64,000 nucleotides of DNA from Anaerosporobacter mobilis DSM 15930 (GCF_900142955.1 NZ_FRCP01000008.1:62001-126000); one strand, 5' to 3'. Numbered from the stretch's first letter, positions 17,553 to 26,524 are shown. Notes: a model not told the origin generated them from the sequence alone. Numbers and translations are program-made.

Positions 17553-19472
17553 CTAAGTTATTTTATTGAACATATATCGTACTTTATCTATCCGACTATT
17601 TGGACGACGGGGCTGGCAAACAGGTTCACCGGTAGTAACATGGTACCCTTTTAACTCTGTTAAACAAACACTACGTCCATTTGTAAAGAAAGTTAAATCA
17701 CTACGATATTCTTGAATACACCGAGCAGGGATTTCTCCACTAAGAATGACCTCATTATTTTTCAATTGAGTGTCTACGATGTTCGCACAATATTTAGGAG
17801 CATCGTTGTATGCTCGTGAAAGATATTCCTGTGGCGCATAAATTTTAAAACTAAGATATGGCTCTAACAATTCTGTTCCAGCTTTTTTTAAGACTTGTTC
17901 CAATACAATAGGAGCAAGCATCCGAAAATCTGCTGGGGTACTAACAGGGCTATAGTATAAGCCATACTTAAAACAGATTTTACAGTCCGTCACATTCCAA
18001 CCATACAATCCTTGTTCACAGCCATAGCGTATCCCCTCCATAACTGCATTTTGAAACGATTGATTTAAGTATCCAAGAGAAACCGAGCTCTCATACTGTA
18101 CTCCGCTCCCTAATGGAAGCGGTGCTACAGATAGACCAATGGAAGCCCAGAAAGGATTCGGTGGAACTTCGATGTGAATGGTATACTCTGCTTTTTTTAA
18201 CGGTCTTTCCATATAAATGACTGTAGGCTCTTTTATTTCTATCTCCACATGATACTTTTCTTGCAGCAGAGCACAAGTCACTTCCATTTGTACTTTCCCT
18301 AAGAAAGAAAGTATGATTTCATGTGTCGCAGAATCCACATAATATCGCAGAAGCGGGTCACTGTCGGAGATTTCTAAAAGTGCATCAAGTAACATTTCCC
18401 TTTGTTGAGGTTTGCTCGGTTCAACAGTCGTTTGCAGCAGAGGGAGGGGATTTTCAATTCTCTCTCTCTGTGGCAATAGCTTTGTATCTCCAAGAACACT
18501 ATTTAACTTCAAAAACTCATTCTGCAAAATAACAATTTCCCCGGAATAAGCCTTATCGATTTTACATAATTCACCATTTATTGAAGTATACATTTCTGTA
18601 ATTTTTATTTTTTCCTTTTCCGATATTCTAACCGAATCTCGCAAATGCAGTACGCCACTATAAAGACGTATATATGCAAGACGCTGTCTTTTTTCCGAAT
18701 ACTCAATTTTGAAAACTTTTCCGCAAAGTTCAGACTGACCTCGATGTGTTGATGAATAAAATTTATTCGTAATCACTTCTATAAGGTTATCAATCCCTAT
18801 ATTGTTTTTTGCACTTCCGTGATAAACAGGGAACAGGGAACAATTATGAAATCTTATGCTTTCCTCTTGTTCGAGTTCTAATGCTTCCAATAATTTCCCA
18901 GACGTATATTTCTCCAAAAGGTAATCATTTCCTTCTATTACCATATCCCATTGTTCAGATTCGGTAAAGTTCATTACACGCATATTAGGATGCAGTTCTA
19001 CCTTCTGTTTGATTACAATTTCCGCAGAAAGTTTCTCTTTAATATCCTGATAAACCGTTGATAAATCAATTCCATTTTGGTCAATCTTATTGATAAAAAA
19101 GATTGTGGGAATACCTATTTTCCTAAGTGCATGAAACAATATACGAGTTTGTGCTTGTACGCCATCTTTTGCAGAAATCAGTAGAATTGCCCCATCTAAT
19201 ACTGATAATGAACGATATACTTCTGCTAAAAAATCCATATGTCCTGGCGTGTCTATGATGTTTATCTTAGTATTTTTCCACTGAAAAGAGGTTATCGCCG
19301 TCTGAATTGTAATTCCTCTCTGACGTTCTAAAAGCGTATTATCCGTTTTCGTTGTACCTCTGTCCACGCTTCCTAATTCTGTAATCGCTCCACTGTTATA
19401 TAATAAGCTTTCTGTTAAGGTAGTTTTTCCCGCATCAACATGAGCTAAAACTCCAATATTAATAATTTTCAT
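17553..19472 (-). CDS. tet(M): Tet(M) ribosomal protection protein
   Basis: 639 residues, starting MKIINIGVLAHVDAGKTTLT after GGAGGAAAATCAC; an in-frame codon 15 bp upstream is not used. The GTPase motifs are AHVDAGKT, DTPGHMDF and NKIDQNG, followed by EF-G-like domains and the conserved C-terminal SRIDKVRYMFNKIT. It displaces tetracycline from the ribosome by GTP-dependent action. It differs from the Tn916 reference at scattered positions, as expected of a mosaic allele. Expression is controlled by the leader peptide and terminator upstream. Intact and expected to be functional. Confidence 0.98.
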   Translation of the reverse strand: MKIINIGVLAHVDAGKTTLTESLLYNSGAITELGSVDRGTTKTDNTLLERQRGITIQTAITSFQWKNTKINIIDTPGHMDFLAEVYRSLSVLDGAILLISAKDGVQAQTRILFHALRKIGIPTIFFINKIDQNGIDLSTVYQDIKEKLSAEIVIKQKVELHPNMRVMNFTESEQWDMVIEGNDYLLEKYTSGKLLEALELEQEESIRFHNCSLFPVYHGSAKNNIGIDNLIEVITNKFYSSTHRGQSELCGKVFKIEYSEKRQRLAYIRLYSGVLHLRDSVRISEKEKIKITEMYTSINGELCKIDKAYSGEIVILQNEFLKLNSVLGDTKLLPQRERIENPLPLLQTTVEPSKPQQREMLLDALLEISDSDPLLRYYVDSATHEIILSFLGKVQMEVTCALLQEKYHVEIEIKEPTVIYMERPLKKAEYTIHIEVPPNPFWASIGLSVAPLPLGSGVQYESSVSLGYLNQSFQNAVMEGIRYGCEQGLYGWNVTDCKICFKYGLYYSPVSTPADFRMLAPIVLEQVLKKAGTELLEPYLSFKIYAPQEYLSRAYNDAPKYCANIVDTQLKNNEVILSGEIPARCIQEYRSDLTFFTNGRSVCLTELKGYHVTTGEPVCQPRRPNSRIDKVRYMFNKIT

Positions 19473-19487
19473 GTGATTTTCCTCCAT

Positions 19488-19574
19488 TCAAAAGCCCAAA
19501 AGGGCATAAAAATCCCAGTGATAAATACTCTTATCACTGGGATTTTTATGCATAACCATAGGCATACAAAGCAT
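19488..19574 (-). CDS. orf12: tet(M) leader peptide (Orf12)
   Basis: A 28-residue leader beginning MLCMPMVMHKN and ending YALLGF. It overlaps a perfect terminator hairpin (19508-19547), and its stop is 15 bp before the tet(M) start. In Tn916, stalled or slow translation of this leader under tetracycline prevents termination and lets transcription run into tet(M) and on toward orf7. The arrangement is preserved. Confidence 0.9.
   Translation of the reverse strand: MLCMPMVMHKNPSDKSIYHWDFYALLGF
19508..19547 (-). terminator. tet(M) attenuator hairpin
   Basis: Perfect 17-bp arms AAAAATCCCAGTGATAA / complement with a 6-base loop lie inside the leader reading frame. The T run on the minus strand completes an intrinsic terminator. 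Confidence 0.88.
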
Positions 19575-19848
19575 ACAGATATTCTCCGGATACTTTAGAA
19601 TCACATGATAAAGGTATTCTTAAACTGGGTACAAAAAACTAAGCCCTCCTAAAAAAGGACATCCAATTATTTGTTCCCACTATCAAATTGACAGTTTATT
19701 TAAGAATACCTTGCCGCATATTTATTAACTCCTTTTAAATAGATACTTAAATAATAGCACGTAAGAGCATATTTGTAAAGGAATCTCCAATTTTTTATCA
19801 AAGAGAGTACGTGATTACAAAATAGCTGTAATAATGTACCAATATTTG
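19575..19848 (-). promoter_or_regulatory. tet(M) promoter region with second leader ORF MRQGILK
   Basis: About 270 bp between orf13 and the Orf12 leader. At 19696-19719 a 7-residue frame (MRQGILK) follows AAAGGAGTTAATAA. Its coding sequence AAGGTATTCTTAAA pairs with TTTAAGAATACCTT about 85 bases downstream, across a T-rich GGGCTTAGTTTTTTG segment that looks like a terminator tail. This suggests an extra attenuation step before Orf12. The uORF is directly visible; its role is inferred. Confidence 0.6.
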
Positions 19849-20763
19849 TTATTCTATAATCTTCCAATTACTCCCGTTCTTTTCAAGTACCAAATCAAAT
19901 TGAGATACCTGCGTTGCTTTGGTCTGCTGGTCGATATACTCCACTGTCAGCGATACCGTGACTTGATTATCCTTACGATTGTGAATAGGATTTACCAGTT
20001 CTTGAAAGATGTACTCTTTTCCGATTGGTTTTAATATCCCGTCATTCACATAGTAGGAAAGTTCACTGGCTGTCGCTGTAGGATAGAGCTTGAAGAACGT
20101 CGTTAAAAACTCATTGATTTCATTGGTTGTAATGGAATCAACCGTACCCTCACTTTCAATAGCTTTTGGTTTATAGTCTGATTTCTTTGGTATGCTAGTA
20201 ATGGTCGGATTCTTAATGAGGACCATATTTCCAGTACTGTCTACATAGACACTCACTATATAAGCAGAGTGGACGGTCTTTGTATTTTCCCCCTCTGTAA
20301 TGAGTTGGTCTACACTGTAGGTTACATCAAATTGATTGTCGCCATCTGCTTCTACCGTCCATATCTGAAATCCTTTTACAGAAGACGATACAGGAATATC
20401 TTTACGAACTGTATCGACATTCAGAGCTTGAAGTTCCTCTGTCAGATATGCTTTCAGGTTTTCTATGCGATTATCAATGGACTTGTCGTTTAGTTCCCAT
20501 GAATAGTAGACTTTCGCAAAGTTCTCTACAAAATTTTCCACATGATGAGTATCGACATATTCCTTTTCTATGATGGTGGTTTCATGAATGGTATGGGTAT
20601 CAATGGCTGTAAAGTGCTTGAATATCGCAAAGCTGAAACTAAGTCCTAAAAGTACCCATAGGACAATCACAACCTTTTTACGAGGATTGACCTTATAGAC
20701 ACGAGGTTTCTTTTCCTTTGGTGTCTGTTTTTCTGTATTCTGATTTTTTCCGAATTTCATCAT
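19849..20763 (-). CDS. orf13: Tn916 Orf13, TcpC-family conjugation protein
   Basis: 304 residues. A cytoplasmic N terminus rich in Lys is followed by one membrane segment near residues 31-50 (VVIVLWVLLGLSFSFAIF). Two extracytoplasmic TcpC/NTF2-like domains follow. It is a structural part of the mating channel, comparable to TcpC and VirB8. It lies 15 bp downstream of orf14. It is intact although most partners are deleted. Confidence 0.92.
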   Translation of the reverse strand: MMKFGKNQNTEKQTPKEKKPRVYKVNPRKKVVIVLWVLLGLSFSFAIFKHFTAIDTHTIHETTIIEKEYVDTHHVENFVENFAKVYYSWELNDKSIDNRIENLKAYLTEELQALNVDTVRKDIPVSSSVKGFQIWTVEADGDNQFDVTYSVDQLITEGENTKTVHSAYIVSVYVDSTGNMVLIKNPTITSIPKKSDYKPKAIESEGTVDSITTNEINEFLTTFFKLYPTATASELSYYVNDGILKPIGKEYIFQELVNPIHNRKDNQVTVSLTVEYIDQQTKATQVSQFDLVLEKNGSNWKIIE

Positions 20764-20777
20764 TGAATCGTCCTTTC

Positions 20778-21779
20778 TTATTGTTTGATTCGTCCTGCTC
20801 CCACTAAATGCTGTTGCCAGTAAGAGCTTGTTAAGTCGGCATAACCGATAGGGTCGCCTGCATGAAACATACGGTTATCGCCTAAATAAATCCCGATATG
20901 AGTAATATAAGAGCCAGCGTTATAGGTAGAATGAAAGAAAACCAAATCGCCGGCTTTTGCTTCCAATAATGGGATATGCCGGGTTACATCATATTGCTGT
21001 TGTGCTGTTCGTGGTAAGTTGATTCCAGCTTTTCCATACGTCCATTGTGTCAGTCCGCTACAATCAAAAGAGGTAGTCGGGGAAGCTCCGCCATAGACAT
21101 ACTTCCAGCCTTCAAATTTCAGAGCTTCGTCCATGATGGCTTGTACTGTATCATCATTAAACTCTGTTGTGACAAGATACTGCGTTACCAGTTGCACATA
21201 AAACATATTCCCGTAATTGTATCGCCAGCCCCCATTGATAGGTATGGCTATGGGATTGGGGTAAGACACTTTTTCGTCACCCGAATACTCTTTTGAGAAA
21301 CTTTGAGCCAGTTCAAAGGTATATTTATTCCCACGATTAGCCACATATCCTAAGAAACCACCACCATAATTGTAGGACTGGATAACCGATTCTAAATCTA
21401 CACCAAGCCTTTCGCTACTGGCTAATAACTCACTGAAATACTTCACACCTTGCTTAATGGATTCTTCTGTACTCAATGAATTAGGTGGAAGACCGAGGGA
21501 TTCCGAGGACTGCATAACATCTTCTGCTGTACCACCCGATTCCACCTGTATAATCGCAAGAAGTATATTGACGTATTCTTCAATTCCATATTCTTTGGCA
21601 ACTTTTTCTACCATAGGCTTATGAGCCAGCACTTCTGCGGAAACATCCACACCGCCATAGTGAATGTTGGAAAAACCGCCATCTTGTTCATCTGAAAATA
21701 AAATGGCGACAAACAGAAGCAGTGAGAAGACCATCAAGAATAATCCCGAACCACCAATCACTAAAGTTTTCAGCTTCAT
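20778..21779 (-). CDS. orf14: Tn916 Orf14, bifunctional cell-wall hydrolase
   Basis: 333 residues. An N-terminal membrane segment (LVIGGSGLFLMVFSLLLFVA) precedes a lysozyme/SLT-like domain (ILLAIIQVESGG, with the catalytic Glu). A C-terminal NlpC/P60 peptidase follows with FDCSGLTQWTYG (catalytic Cys) and ITHIGIYLGDNRM (His). It opens the peptidoglycan for the conjugation channel. Its ATG overlaps the stop of the orf15 remnant (ATGA), as in the complete element. Intact. Confidence 0.93.
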   Translation of the reverse strand: MKLKTLVIGGSGLFLMVFSLLLFVAILFSDEQDGGFSNIHYGGVDVSAEVLAHKPMVEKVAKEYGIEEYVNILLAIIQVESGGTAEDVMQSSESLGLPPNSLSTEESIKQGVKYFSELLASSERLGVDLESVIQSYNYGGGFLGYVANRGNKYTFELAQSFSKEYSGDEKVSYPNPIAIPINGGWRYNYGNMFYVQLVTQYLVTTEFNDDTVQAIMDEALKFEGWKYVYGGASPTTSFDCSGLTQWTYGKAGINLPRTAQQQYDVTRHIPLLEAKAGDLVFFHSTYNAGSYITHIGIYLGDNRMFHAGDPIGYADLTSSYWQQHLVGAGRIKQ

Positions 21780-22005
21780 GGTTTCTTACTGCCTTTCTTA
21801 ATGGTGGCGGTTTTGATTGGTGGTCTACTTTTTGTATTTTGTAGTGGTACTCTTTGAACAGTAGACTGACGTTCTTTTGTGATTGAACGTTGTGAAGCTC
21901 TATCTGTTGGTGCAGTTGAAGTTACTGGCTTTTGAACCGTTCTTTCTTGAACTGTATTACTTTGACGTTCCGTTTTTAAACTTGAAGAATCGGACTTAAC
22001 TGTAG
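21776..22005 (-). pseudogene. orf15: 3' remnant of Tn916 orf15
   Basis: About 76 codons reading SSLKTERQSNTVQERTVQ and ending RPPIKTATIKKGSKKP before a TGA that overlaps the orf14 start. This is the Ser/Thr/Arg-rich cytoplasmic tail of the multispanning Orf15 protein. The first 90% of the gene is gone. It joins the truncated orf21 near 22,000 in a different frame, marking the deletion junction. Confidence 0.8.
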
Positions 22006-22556
22006 GAATCCTTTAACTCTTTATCCGTCAGCTCACAGTACAAGCCACTTTCTAATTTCTTTTCCAAGTGTAGGAGCTGGTCTTGATATTTCCCCAGAGT
22101 GATTTCCACTTGTATCTGTATTAAGCCATTTTTAAGGCGATAATAGATTTTAGGGAAGTAGGTTATCTTTTCTTTGGTACGACTGGGGGAATCCTTGAAG
22201 AAGCCATCTGTTTTGACCTGTTCTGATTCATACCACTTATTTTCAAGAACCATCTTCGCCAGCTTTTGACGGTGGTAGAGTTGTTTAATCGTATCATAGC
22301 GATACCGTTTGAATAGAAACGCCACCAGCAAGCAGACAAGAATTGCGACACTGAAACTGATACTTAAATACGGAATGTCAATCTTATCTGCTTGTGATAG
22401 GTTAAAGTCCTGCCAGTTGACCTGCTGGATTGTCTTCACATGAAACAGTCCGACAACAAGCAGTAAAATAGGCAGTAAGGACGCTACTGTAAAATGAAAG
22501 ACTAAATCTTTGTCACTCGGACGAATCCTTTTACCACGAAAGACACGCTGTTTCAT
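21996..22556 (-). pseudogene. orf21: Truncated Tn916 orf21 (FtsK/TcpA coupling protein)
   Basis: 186 residues. Residues 1-182 match the N-terminal part of Orf21: basic KRIRPSDKDLVFHF, two membrane segments (LLPILLLVVGLFHV and SFSVAILVCLLVAF), then LYHRQKLAKMVLENKWYESE. The frame ends at ELKDSYS, where the intact protein (about 460 residues) would continue into the ATPase domain with Walker motifs. The coupling ATPase is therefore lost. Confidence 0.88.
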
Positions 22557-22595
22557 GTTTGATTTTCTCCTTTCTCTCTAATGGAAGATACGTGG

Positions 22596-22982
22596 CTATT
22601 TGTCCGTAGCAGGTTCTTTCTTAGGTGGCTGTTGATTTCTAAAGGAATTAGAATCCTTTGTCAGCACAATATCGTCTGCCTTGATGTACCAGTCAACATC
22701 TGCTCCTTGAAAGGTAGCAGTAGCGACAGTATCCGCAATGGGATTGATAAGTTCCACCCGTGCGTTATATTCAAACTCTTTCAAAGGCACGCTGGCAGGA
22801 ATACTTACTTGAATCATGCGTCCTTGCCCTTTGGATTTTAAGTCATAGGTACGTTCTTTGATTTCCTCTGAAACCGTACCGTCTTCATTTTGGATTCTCA
22901 CTTCACGACGTAGAGCAGAGAATTTTAATTCTCCAAAAGTCGTGTCTTTATCTAATACGATACCATTTGCTAATCTCATCAT
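22596..22982 (-). CDS. orf22: Tn916 Orf22, DUF961-family protein
   Basis: 128 residues, with DKDTTFGELKFSALRREVRI at the start and ADDIVLTKDSNSFRNQQ near the end. DUF961/YdcP proteins are a paired feature of the Tn916/ICEBs1 family; they help element DNA processing or replication but the exact role is uncertain. It lies 15 bp downstream of orf23. Intact. Confidence 0.9.
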   Translation of the reverse strand: MMRLANGIVLDKDTTFGELKFSALRREVRIQNEDGTVSEEIKERTYDLKSKGQGRMIQVSIPASVPLKEFEYNARVELINPIADTVATATFQGADVDWYIKADDIVLTKDSNSFRNQQPPKKEPATDK

Positions 22983-22997
22983 TTTTCCTCTCTTTCT

Positions 22998-23312
22998 TTA
23001 TTCTTTTACCATGTCGTCAGCATGTAAAAGGTAATTTGTAAAACCACGAGTGCCGATTTTATAGCCCTCGGCGGTAATACGTGGATTGACTAACTTAACA
23101 CGTTCCTCAAAGCCGAAATGTTTTTCGCCAGCTTCAGCAGGAAGTACGACCACAATATCATCTGCTCTTTGAACGTCTGAATAGAGATTATAGCTTCGAG
23201 ATAAGACGGTTAGATGTCCGTTGATTCTTCGCTGTACGACTTTATCCTCGCCAGCAAATTCTAAATTGCCGAATGTTTTTTCCATCTTGGGAATCACAAA
23301 TTTAAGTTCCAT
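22998..23312 (-). CDS. orf23: Tn916 Orf23, DUF961-family protein
   Basis: 104 residues, a paralogue of Orf22: MELKFVIPKMEKTFGNLEFA at the start and YLLHADDMVKE at the end. It is the first retained transfer-region gene, preceded by the terminator at 23441-23475 and the element end. Intact. Confidence 0.9.
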   Translation of the reverse strand: MELKFVIPKMEKTFGNLEFAGEDKVVQRRINGHLTVLSRSYNLYSDVQRADDIVVVLPAEAGEKHFGFEERVKLVNPRITAEGYKIGTRGFTNYLLHADDMVKE

Positions 23313-23641
23313 ATTTTTACCTATCCTTTCTTTTTTATGGTTGAATGAATCTCGTTTGTTTGATGGTCTTTCACGGTGGGGAGCGACCTTTATTCTCTTG
23401 TTTTTCTATTTTCGTAGTATCACGTCCTTTCAAATCGGGTAAAAAAATAGACACCTCATTTTTGAAGTGTCCACCTTTTGCCTATTCAATTTTTATTGGA
23501 AGTATCTTTGTTTCTTCACTTTTCAAGGGTAAATCGTCGTATCAAAGCTCATTCATAAGTAGTAAATTAGTAGTAAATTGATTGGTTTCGACCTTGATAA
23601 AGTGTGATAAGTCCAGTGTTTATACGGATAACTAGATTTTC
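23313..23641 (-). promoter_or_regulatory. Left end of the Tn916-like element
   Basis: About 330 bp. It holds a terminator hairpin at 23441-23475 (GACAC...GTGTC followed by TATTTTTTT on the minus strand) and the GTAGTAAATTAGTAGTAAATTG direct repeats near 23560-23580, likely Int arm sites. The DNA end is near 23,641. The minus-strand promoter for orf23 should lie here. No gene was recognised. Confidence 0.65.
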
Positions 23642-24605
23642 ATACTATTTTTCATTATAAAAATAATTACAACTTTTGTCCTTAAGTGCTTCTATAACTT
23701 TCTGTCTCTGTACTTCCATTCCACCTTTAAATTCAGATAATTTAATGTATAATCCATTTTTGCATTCTTTTCCATTTTTTAAAACAAAGGAGCAAATAGG
23801 TACTGTCGCTTCCTCAAATGCAGAATACTCCATTTGAACAAGCGTTATAATTGATTTTTGCTCAATAATATACGTTCTTAATTGCTCATAAGTCTTGATA
23901 AACATCCACACAAATGGGGTCATAAATGCAGAATATCCATTCTTTGTACAGTAGTCAAAATTCCTATACATAAACACAGAAAACAGATCGCCACTATATG
24001 CTTTATATTTTTCAATAACAACTTTTTTCAGCTCCCCTTCTAACTTGTTCATGTATGGTGGATTTGTAGATACAACACAATATTTTCTCGCCATAATATC
24101 AGCTTGTTTTGCTACTTTTTGCATTGTAGGCATAACTTCACTATACCAGTTATTACTTTCCATAGTAATCTGACCTGATACGTTACAATTATCTATGTAT
24201 TCCTTAAATTCAACATAATCATTTCCCTCAACAGAAATCAAACTTCCAACTTCTTTAGCATTTTTATATGTCTTGATTAAATATTCGCCTATTTTATTGA
24301 ACTCGTTATCATTGGTAACCCCTTCACAATAGAACTGGCTTATCGCATTTGTTTCTATAATCGCAGTTACATTCGGCTGAATTTTTCTTGTTAAGAATCT
24401 TCTGTCATAACTTCTTGCTTTCATCATAACAGCAAAATATGCAAGCTGATATGCACGGTTATCAATATCTAAACCAAATAGATTATTTTCAATAATCGCT
24501 TGTGCCGCATCCCTATCCACATATCCACACTCTCTATATATTTCCATAAGTACGTCAAAAGCATATACCAGAATATGACCACTTCCCATACAAGGATCTA
24601 TGTTC
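23642..24605 (-). pseudogene. pglX: BREX methyltransferase pglX, methylase-domain part
   Basis: About 320 codons of the PglX adenine methylase core: DPCMGSGHILVYAFDVLM (motif I), NLFGLDIDNRAYQLAYFA, then STNPPYMNKLEGELKK (motif IV NPPY) and MTPFVWMFIKTYE. The reading frame carries on upstream only as repeat sequence, so the first several hundred residues are gone. Downstream it is cut by the Tn916-like element after NYFYNEK. The continuation is at 11927-13562. BREX PglX proteins are about 1200 residues; no other BREX gene is present in the window. Confidence 0.85.
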
Positions 24606-24860
24606 ATGCAGATTTTGATACAAAAATAAAAAGCCCTCTCCTGGGCAGAACCCCGGAAAAGGCTTGAAATCAATGCGTTTAGAGAAGTCCTCAGACTTGT
24701 CAAACGCATTAGATTGCTAACGGATTGAGTTTTTCGATTGGCACGCTACTGAATAAATCTAACTTGAATACCCTTACATTCATTCAGTCAAAATAATTAA
24801 AAAGTATAGGTAAAATTAAAAGGTTCAGTGTAGATATGTTTCCTCTAACACCATGGCTCG
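24597..24860 (+). repeat. Direct repeat R, copy 1
   Basis: About 260 bp that recurs at 32563-32824 in the same orientation with roughly 90% identity by eye. It starts tctatgttcatgcagatt, contains the hairpin AGCCCTCTCCTGGG / CCCCGGAAAAGGCT, the block acccttacattcattcag, and ends in GATATGTTTCC tctaacaccatgg. Its left end replaces the 5' part of pglX. The last GATATGTTTCC is an inverted copy of the motif found in the arrays that follow. It looks like the end of a mobile element whose transposase or integrase is not nearby. Confidence 0.75.
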
Positions 24861-24894
24861 AGTTGATGGCATTGATGTCTTAAGCTGATTTTTA

Positions 24895-24975
24895 ACCCTT
24901 TCGTTCGCGGGAACGTATCAACGGTATTTTGATTATTTTTTAAGAAACTGATATATGGGGGAACATATCGAAGCA
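24895..24975 (+). repeat. Motif array a/b (GGAACnTATCnA)
   Basis: Two copies of the motif seen at four places in this window: gcgGGAACgTATCAACGGTa near 24908 and gggGGAACATATCgAaGc near 24958. They follow repeat R copy 1 and precede the spectinomycin-streptomycin resistance module. Possible roles are recombinase binding sites or subterminal transposase sites. Confidence 0.6.
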
Positions 24976-25012
24976 ATCAATAATGCACATTAACAACTAG
25001 TCTTTGTTATAT

Positions 25013-25822
25013 TTAAACTATTCGAAAAGGTAATTGGATATTAAGGGAAGACTCTATAGACTTTTTCATATGATTAACGAGTTCAGCCACCTCAGATTCC
25101 ATTCCTTCCCACTTGTCAACACACTCTCCTAAATAAGCCTCTCTCGCTTTGTTGAGTAAAGTAGCATGCTCATCGGGTAATTGAGGTATCGCCCATTCAG
25201 CTGCCAGATCTTTTGAGCGAATTTCACCAGTAGATGCTGTCAGCCACATTCTGGCTAAAGTTAAAATCACATTGCGTTCGTCACCGTTAATGCTAGCTAT
25301 CAACCCGGGCAACGATTCTTTAATTGCTTTTCGAATATCTGTCATTGGCACAGGCTCAATTACTTCTGTTGCCTTTGGTCCCAAAAGGTTAATACTATTT
25401 TTTCTTAGTTGTGCTAAAAGTATTGCTAAATCCGGATCATAAGTCGACTCAGGAATTTCTCCCTTTTCAAACTGCTCTCTTAGCCACTCGCCATACATAA
25501 ATTCATATTTGGGGGGGAAATGCCAAGGGACAATATCCTTTTGATTTATGACCGTAACTTCAAGAGGCCTCATATCTTTTATGTTTCCTATTTTCCCAGA
25601 TATAAGCATTAACCTATTTGTAAGATTCCTTCGAGTTTTTTCAGATAAACTTTGATTTGTTATTACCAAAATATCTACATCGCTATTCATACGTAAACCA
25701 CCCATTACTGCCGAACCATACAAATACACCCCAATTAACATATTATCAAGTAGTTCCGCTATAGTTTTTAATGCTTGAATTGCTTCTTTCGGAATTTTTT
25801 TGTTACTTAAATCTATACTCAA
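25013..25822 (-). CDS. spw: Spectinomycin 9-adenylyltransferase, Spw-like
   Basis: 269 residues. Nucleotidyltransferase core GVYLYGSAVMGGLRMNSDVD (Gly-Ser ... Asp-x-Asp) and RPLEVTVINQKDIVPW are followed by the aminoglycoside domain NVILTLARMWLTASTGEIRS and SKDLAAEWAIPQLP. This is the ANT(9)/ANT(3'') family. The length and the neighbourhood (aadE-apt-spw, with lsa(E)-lnu(B) nearby) fit Spw. It adenylates spectinomycin; streptomycin activity is not expected of ANT(9) enzymes. It is last in a minus-strand run starting at 29005. Exact allele is unverified. Confidence 0.85.
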   Translation of the reverse strand: MSIDLSNKKIPKEAIQALKTIAELLDNMLIGVYLYGSAVMGGLRMNSDVDILVITNQSLSEKTRRNLTNRLMLISGKIGNIKDMRPLEVTVINQKDIVPWHFPPKYEFMYGEWLREQFEKGEIPESTYDPDLAILLAQLRKNSINLLGPKATEVIEPVPMTDIRKAIKESLPGLIASINGDERNVILTLARMWLTASTGEIRSKDLAAEWAIPQLPDEHATLLNKAREAYLGECVDKWEGMESEVAELVNHMKKSIESSLNIQLPFRIV

Positions 25823-25953
25823 CTTCGATCTCCTTTCGTCTGAAAACTGTTTTTTAACGCCTCTTAAAATTTATAAAAAAAGAGTAAACATCTTTCGTTG
25901 TATTGTAAATTAACGCCATCCAAAATTTTGATTCAAGATTTTCTTTCGGTTTA

Positions 25954-26481
25954 TTATATGTTTGAGCCAATATAAGCTACAAAACTGCTGTCTATCCATT
26001 TTTGAGTAACCTCATTTATATCAATCCCAATAGTAGCCAACCCAATAATGCTGCAATCCAATTTCTCTAACAAAGCTATTAAAGCCTTCATTTGAGAACC
26101 TGTCTCTATCCAATCATCTACAATCAAAACTCTTTTGTTCCTCACAATAGAACTCTTAGATATTTCAAAGCTTTTATCTTGACCTGAATAGTCGGTAAAA
26201 TGTGTCGAAATAATCTCTTCTTTTGCGTATGGCAGCTTATCACCTTTTCTTACTCCAATAAACCCCACTCCAAGTTCTTTGGCTATGGCAGTGCCTAGTA
26301 TCCATCCAATTGCTTCTGGGGCAGCCACATAATCTACTTTATTTTGAAAATCCAATGATAGTACTTTTACAATTTTATCAAAAACGGTTTTATGTGTAAA
26401 AATAGTTAGTAAATCATATTTTCCAATTGAGTTACGAGGTAATATACCTCTAATTTCATTTATAACATCAGTACTTTCCAT
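25954..26481 (-). CDS. Phosphoribosyltransferase of the aadE cluster
   Basis: 175 residues. RVLIVDDWIETGSQMKALI is the PRPP-binding motif of type I phosphoribosyltransferases, and DYVAAPEAIGWILGTAIAKE fits the adenine phosphoribosyltransferase group. The gene commonly accompanies ant(6)-type genes in enterococcal and streptococcal resistance clusters and is often labelled apt. Its contribution to resistance is unknown. It lies 44 bp downstream of the aadE-like gene. Complete, with a good start. Confidence 0.82.
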   Translation of the reverse strand: MESTDVINEIRGILPRNSIGKYDLLTIFTHKTVFDKIVKVLSLDFQNKVDYVAAPEAIGWILGTAIAKELGVGFIGVRKGDKLPYAKEEIISTHFTDYSGQDKSFEISKSSIVRNKRVLIVDDWIETGSQMKALIALLEKLDCSIIGLATIGIDINEVTQKWIDSSFVAYIGSNI

Positions 26482-26524
26482 ACATTTACACCCCTTGCTT
26501 ATGGTTAATAATCTTTGCTAATCT

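Larger units (their letters stand above)
13560..23641 (-). mobile_element. Tn916-family transposon with internal deletion, carrying tet(M)
   Basis: About 10.1 kb instead of 18 kb. Gene order on the minus strand is orf23, orf22, truncated orf21, 3' end of orf15, orf14, orf13, tet(M) with its leader, orf9 (plus strand), orf7, orf8, xis, int. The orf23-side end carries the TGATAAAGTGTGATAAGTCC block typical of Tn916 ends, close to 23,590-23,640. The int-side end abuts pglX near 13,560. Boundaries are read from where pglX coding resumes and are accurate to a few bases. It keeps int and xis, so excision is plausible, but lacks the relaxase, oriT, orf16-20 and most of orf15 and orf21. Confidence 0.9.

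Noticed and set aside
24606..24709. Apparent 5' extension of pglX reading MRLTSLRTSLN
   Set aside because: This stretch is repeat R sequence present also at 32.6 kb; it is not homologous to PglX, whose coding begins at DPCMGSGH.
24597..24860. Possible CRISPR-like or invertible repeat around 24.6 and 32.6 kb
   Set aside because: Only two copies 8 kb apart, no regular spacers and no Cas genes or invertase pairing; treated as a dispersed direct repeat.
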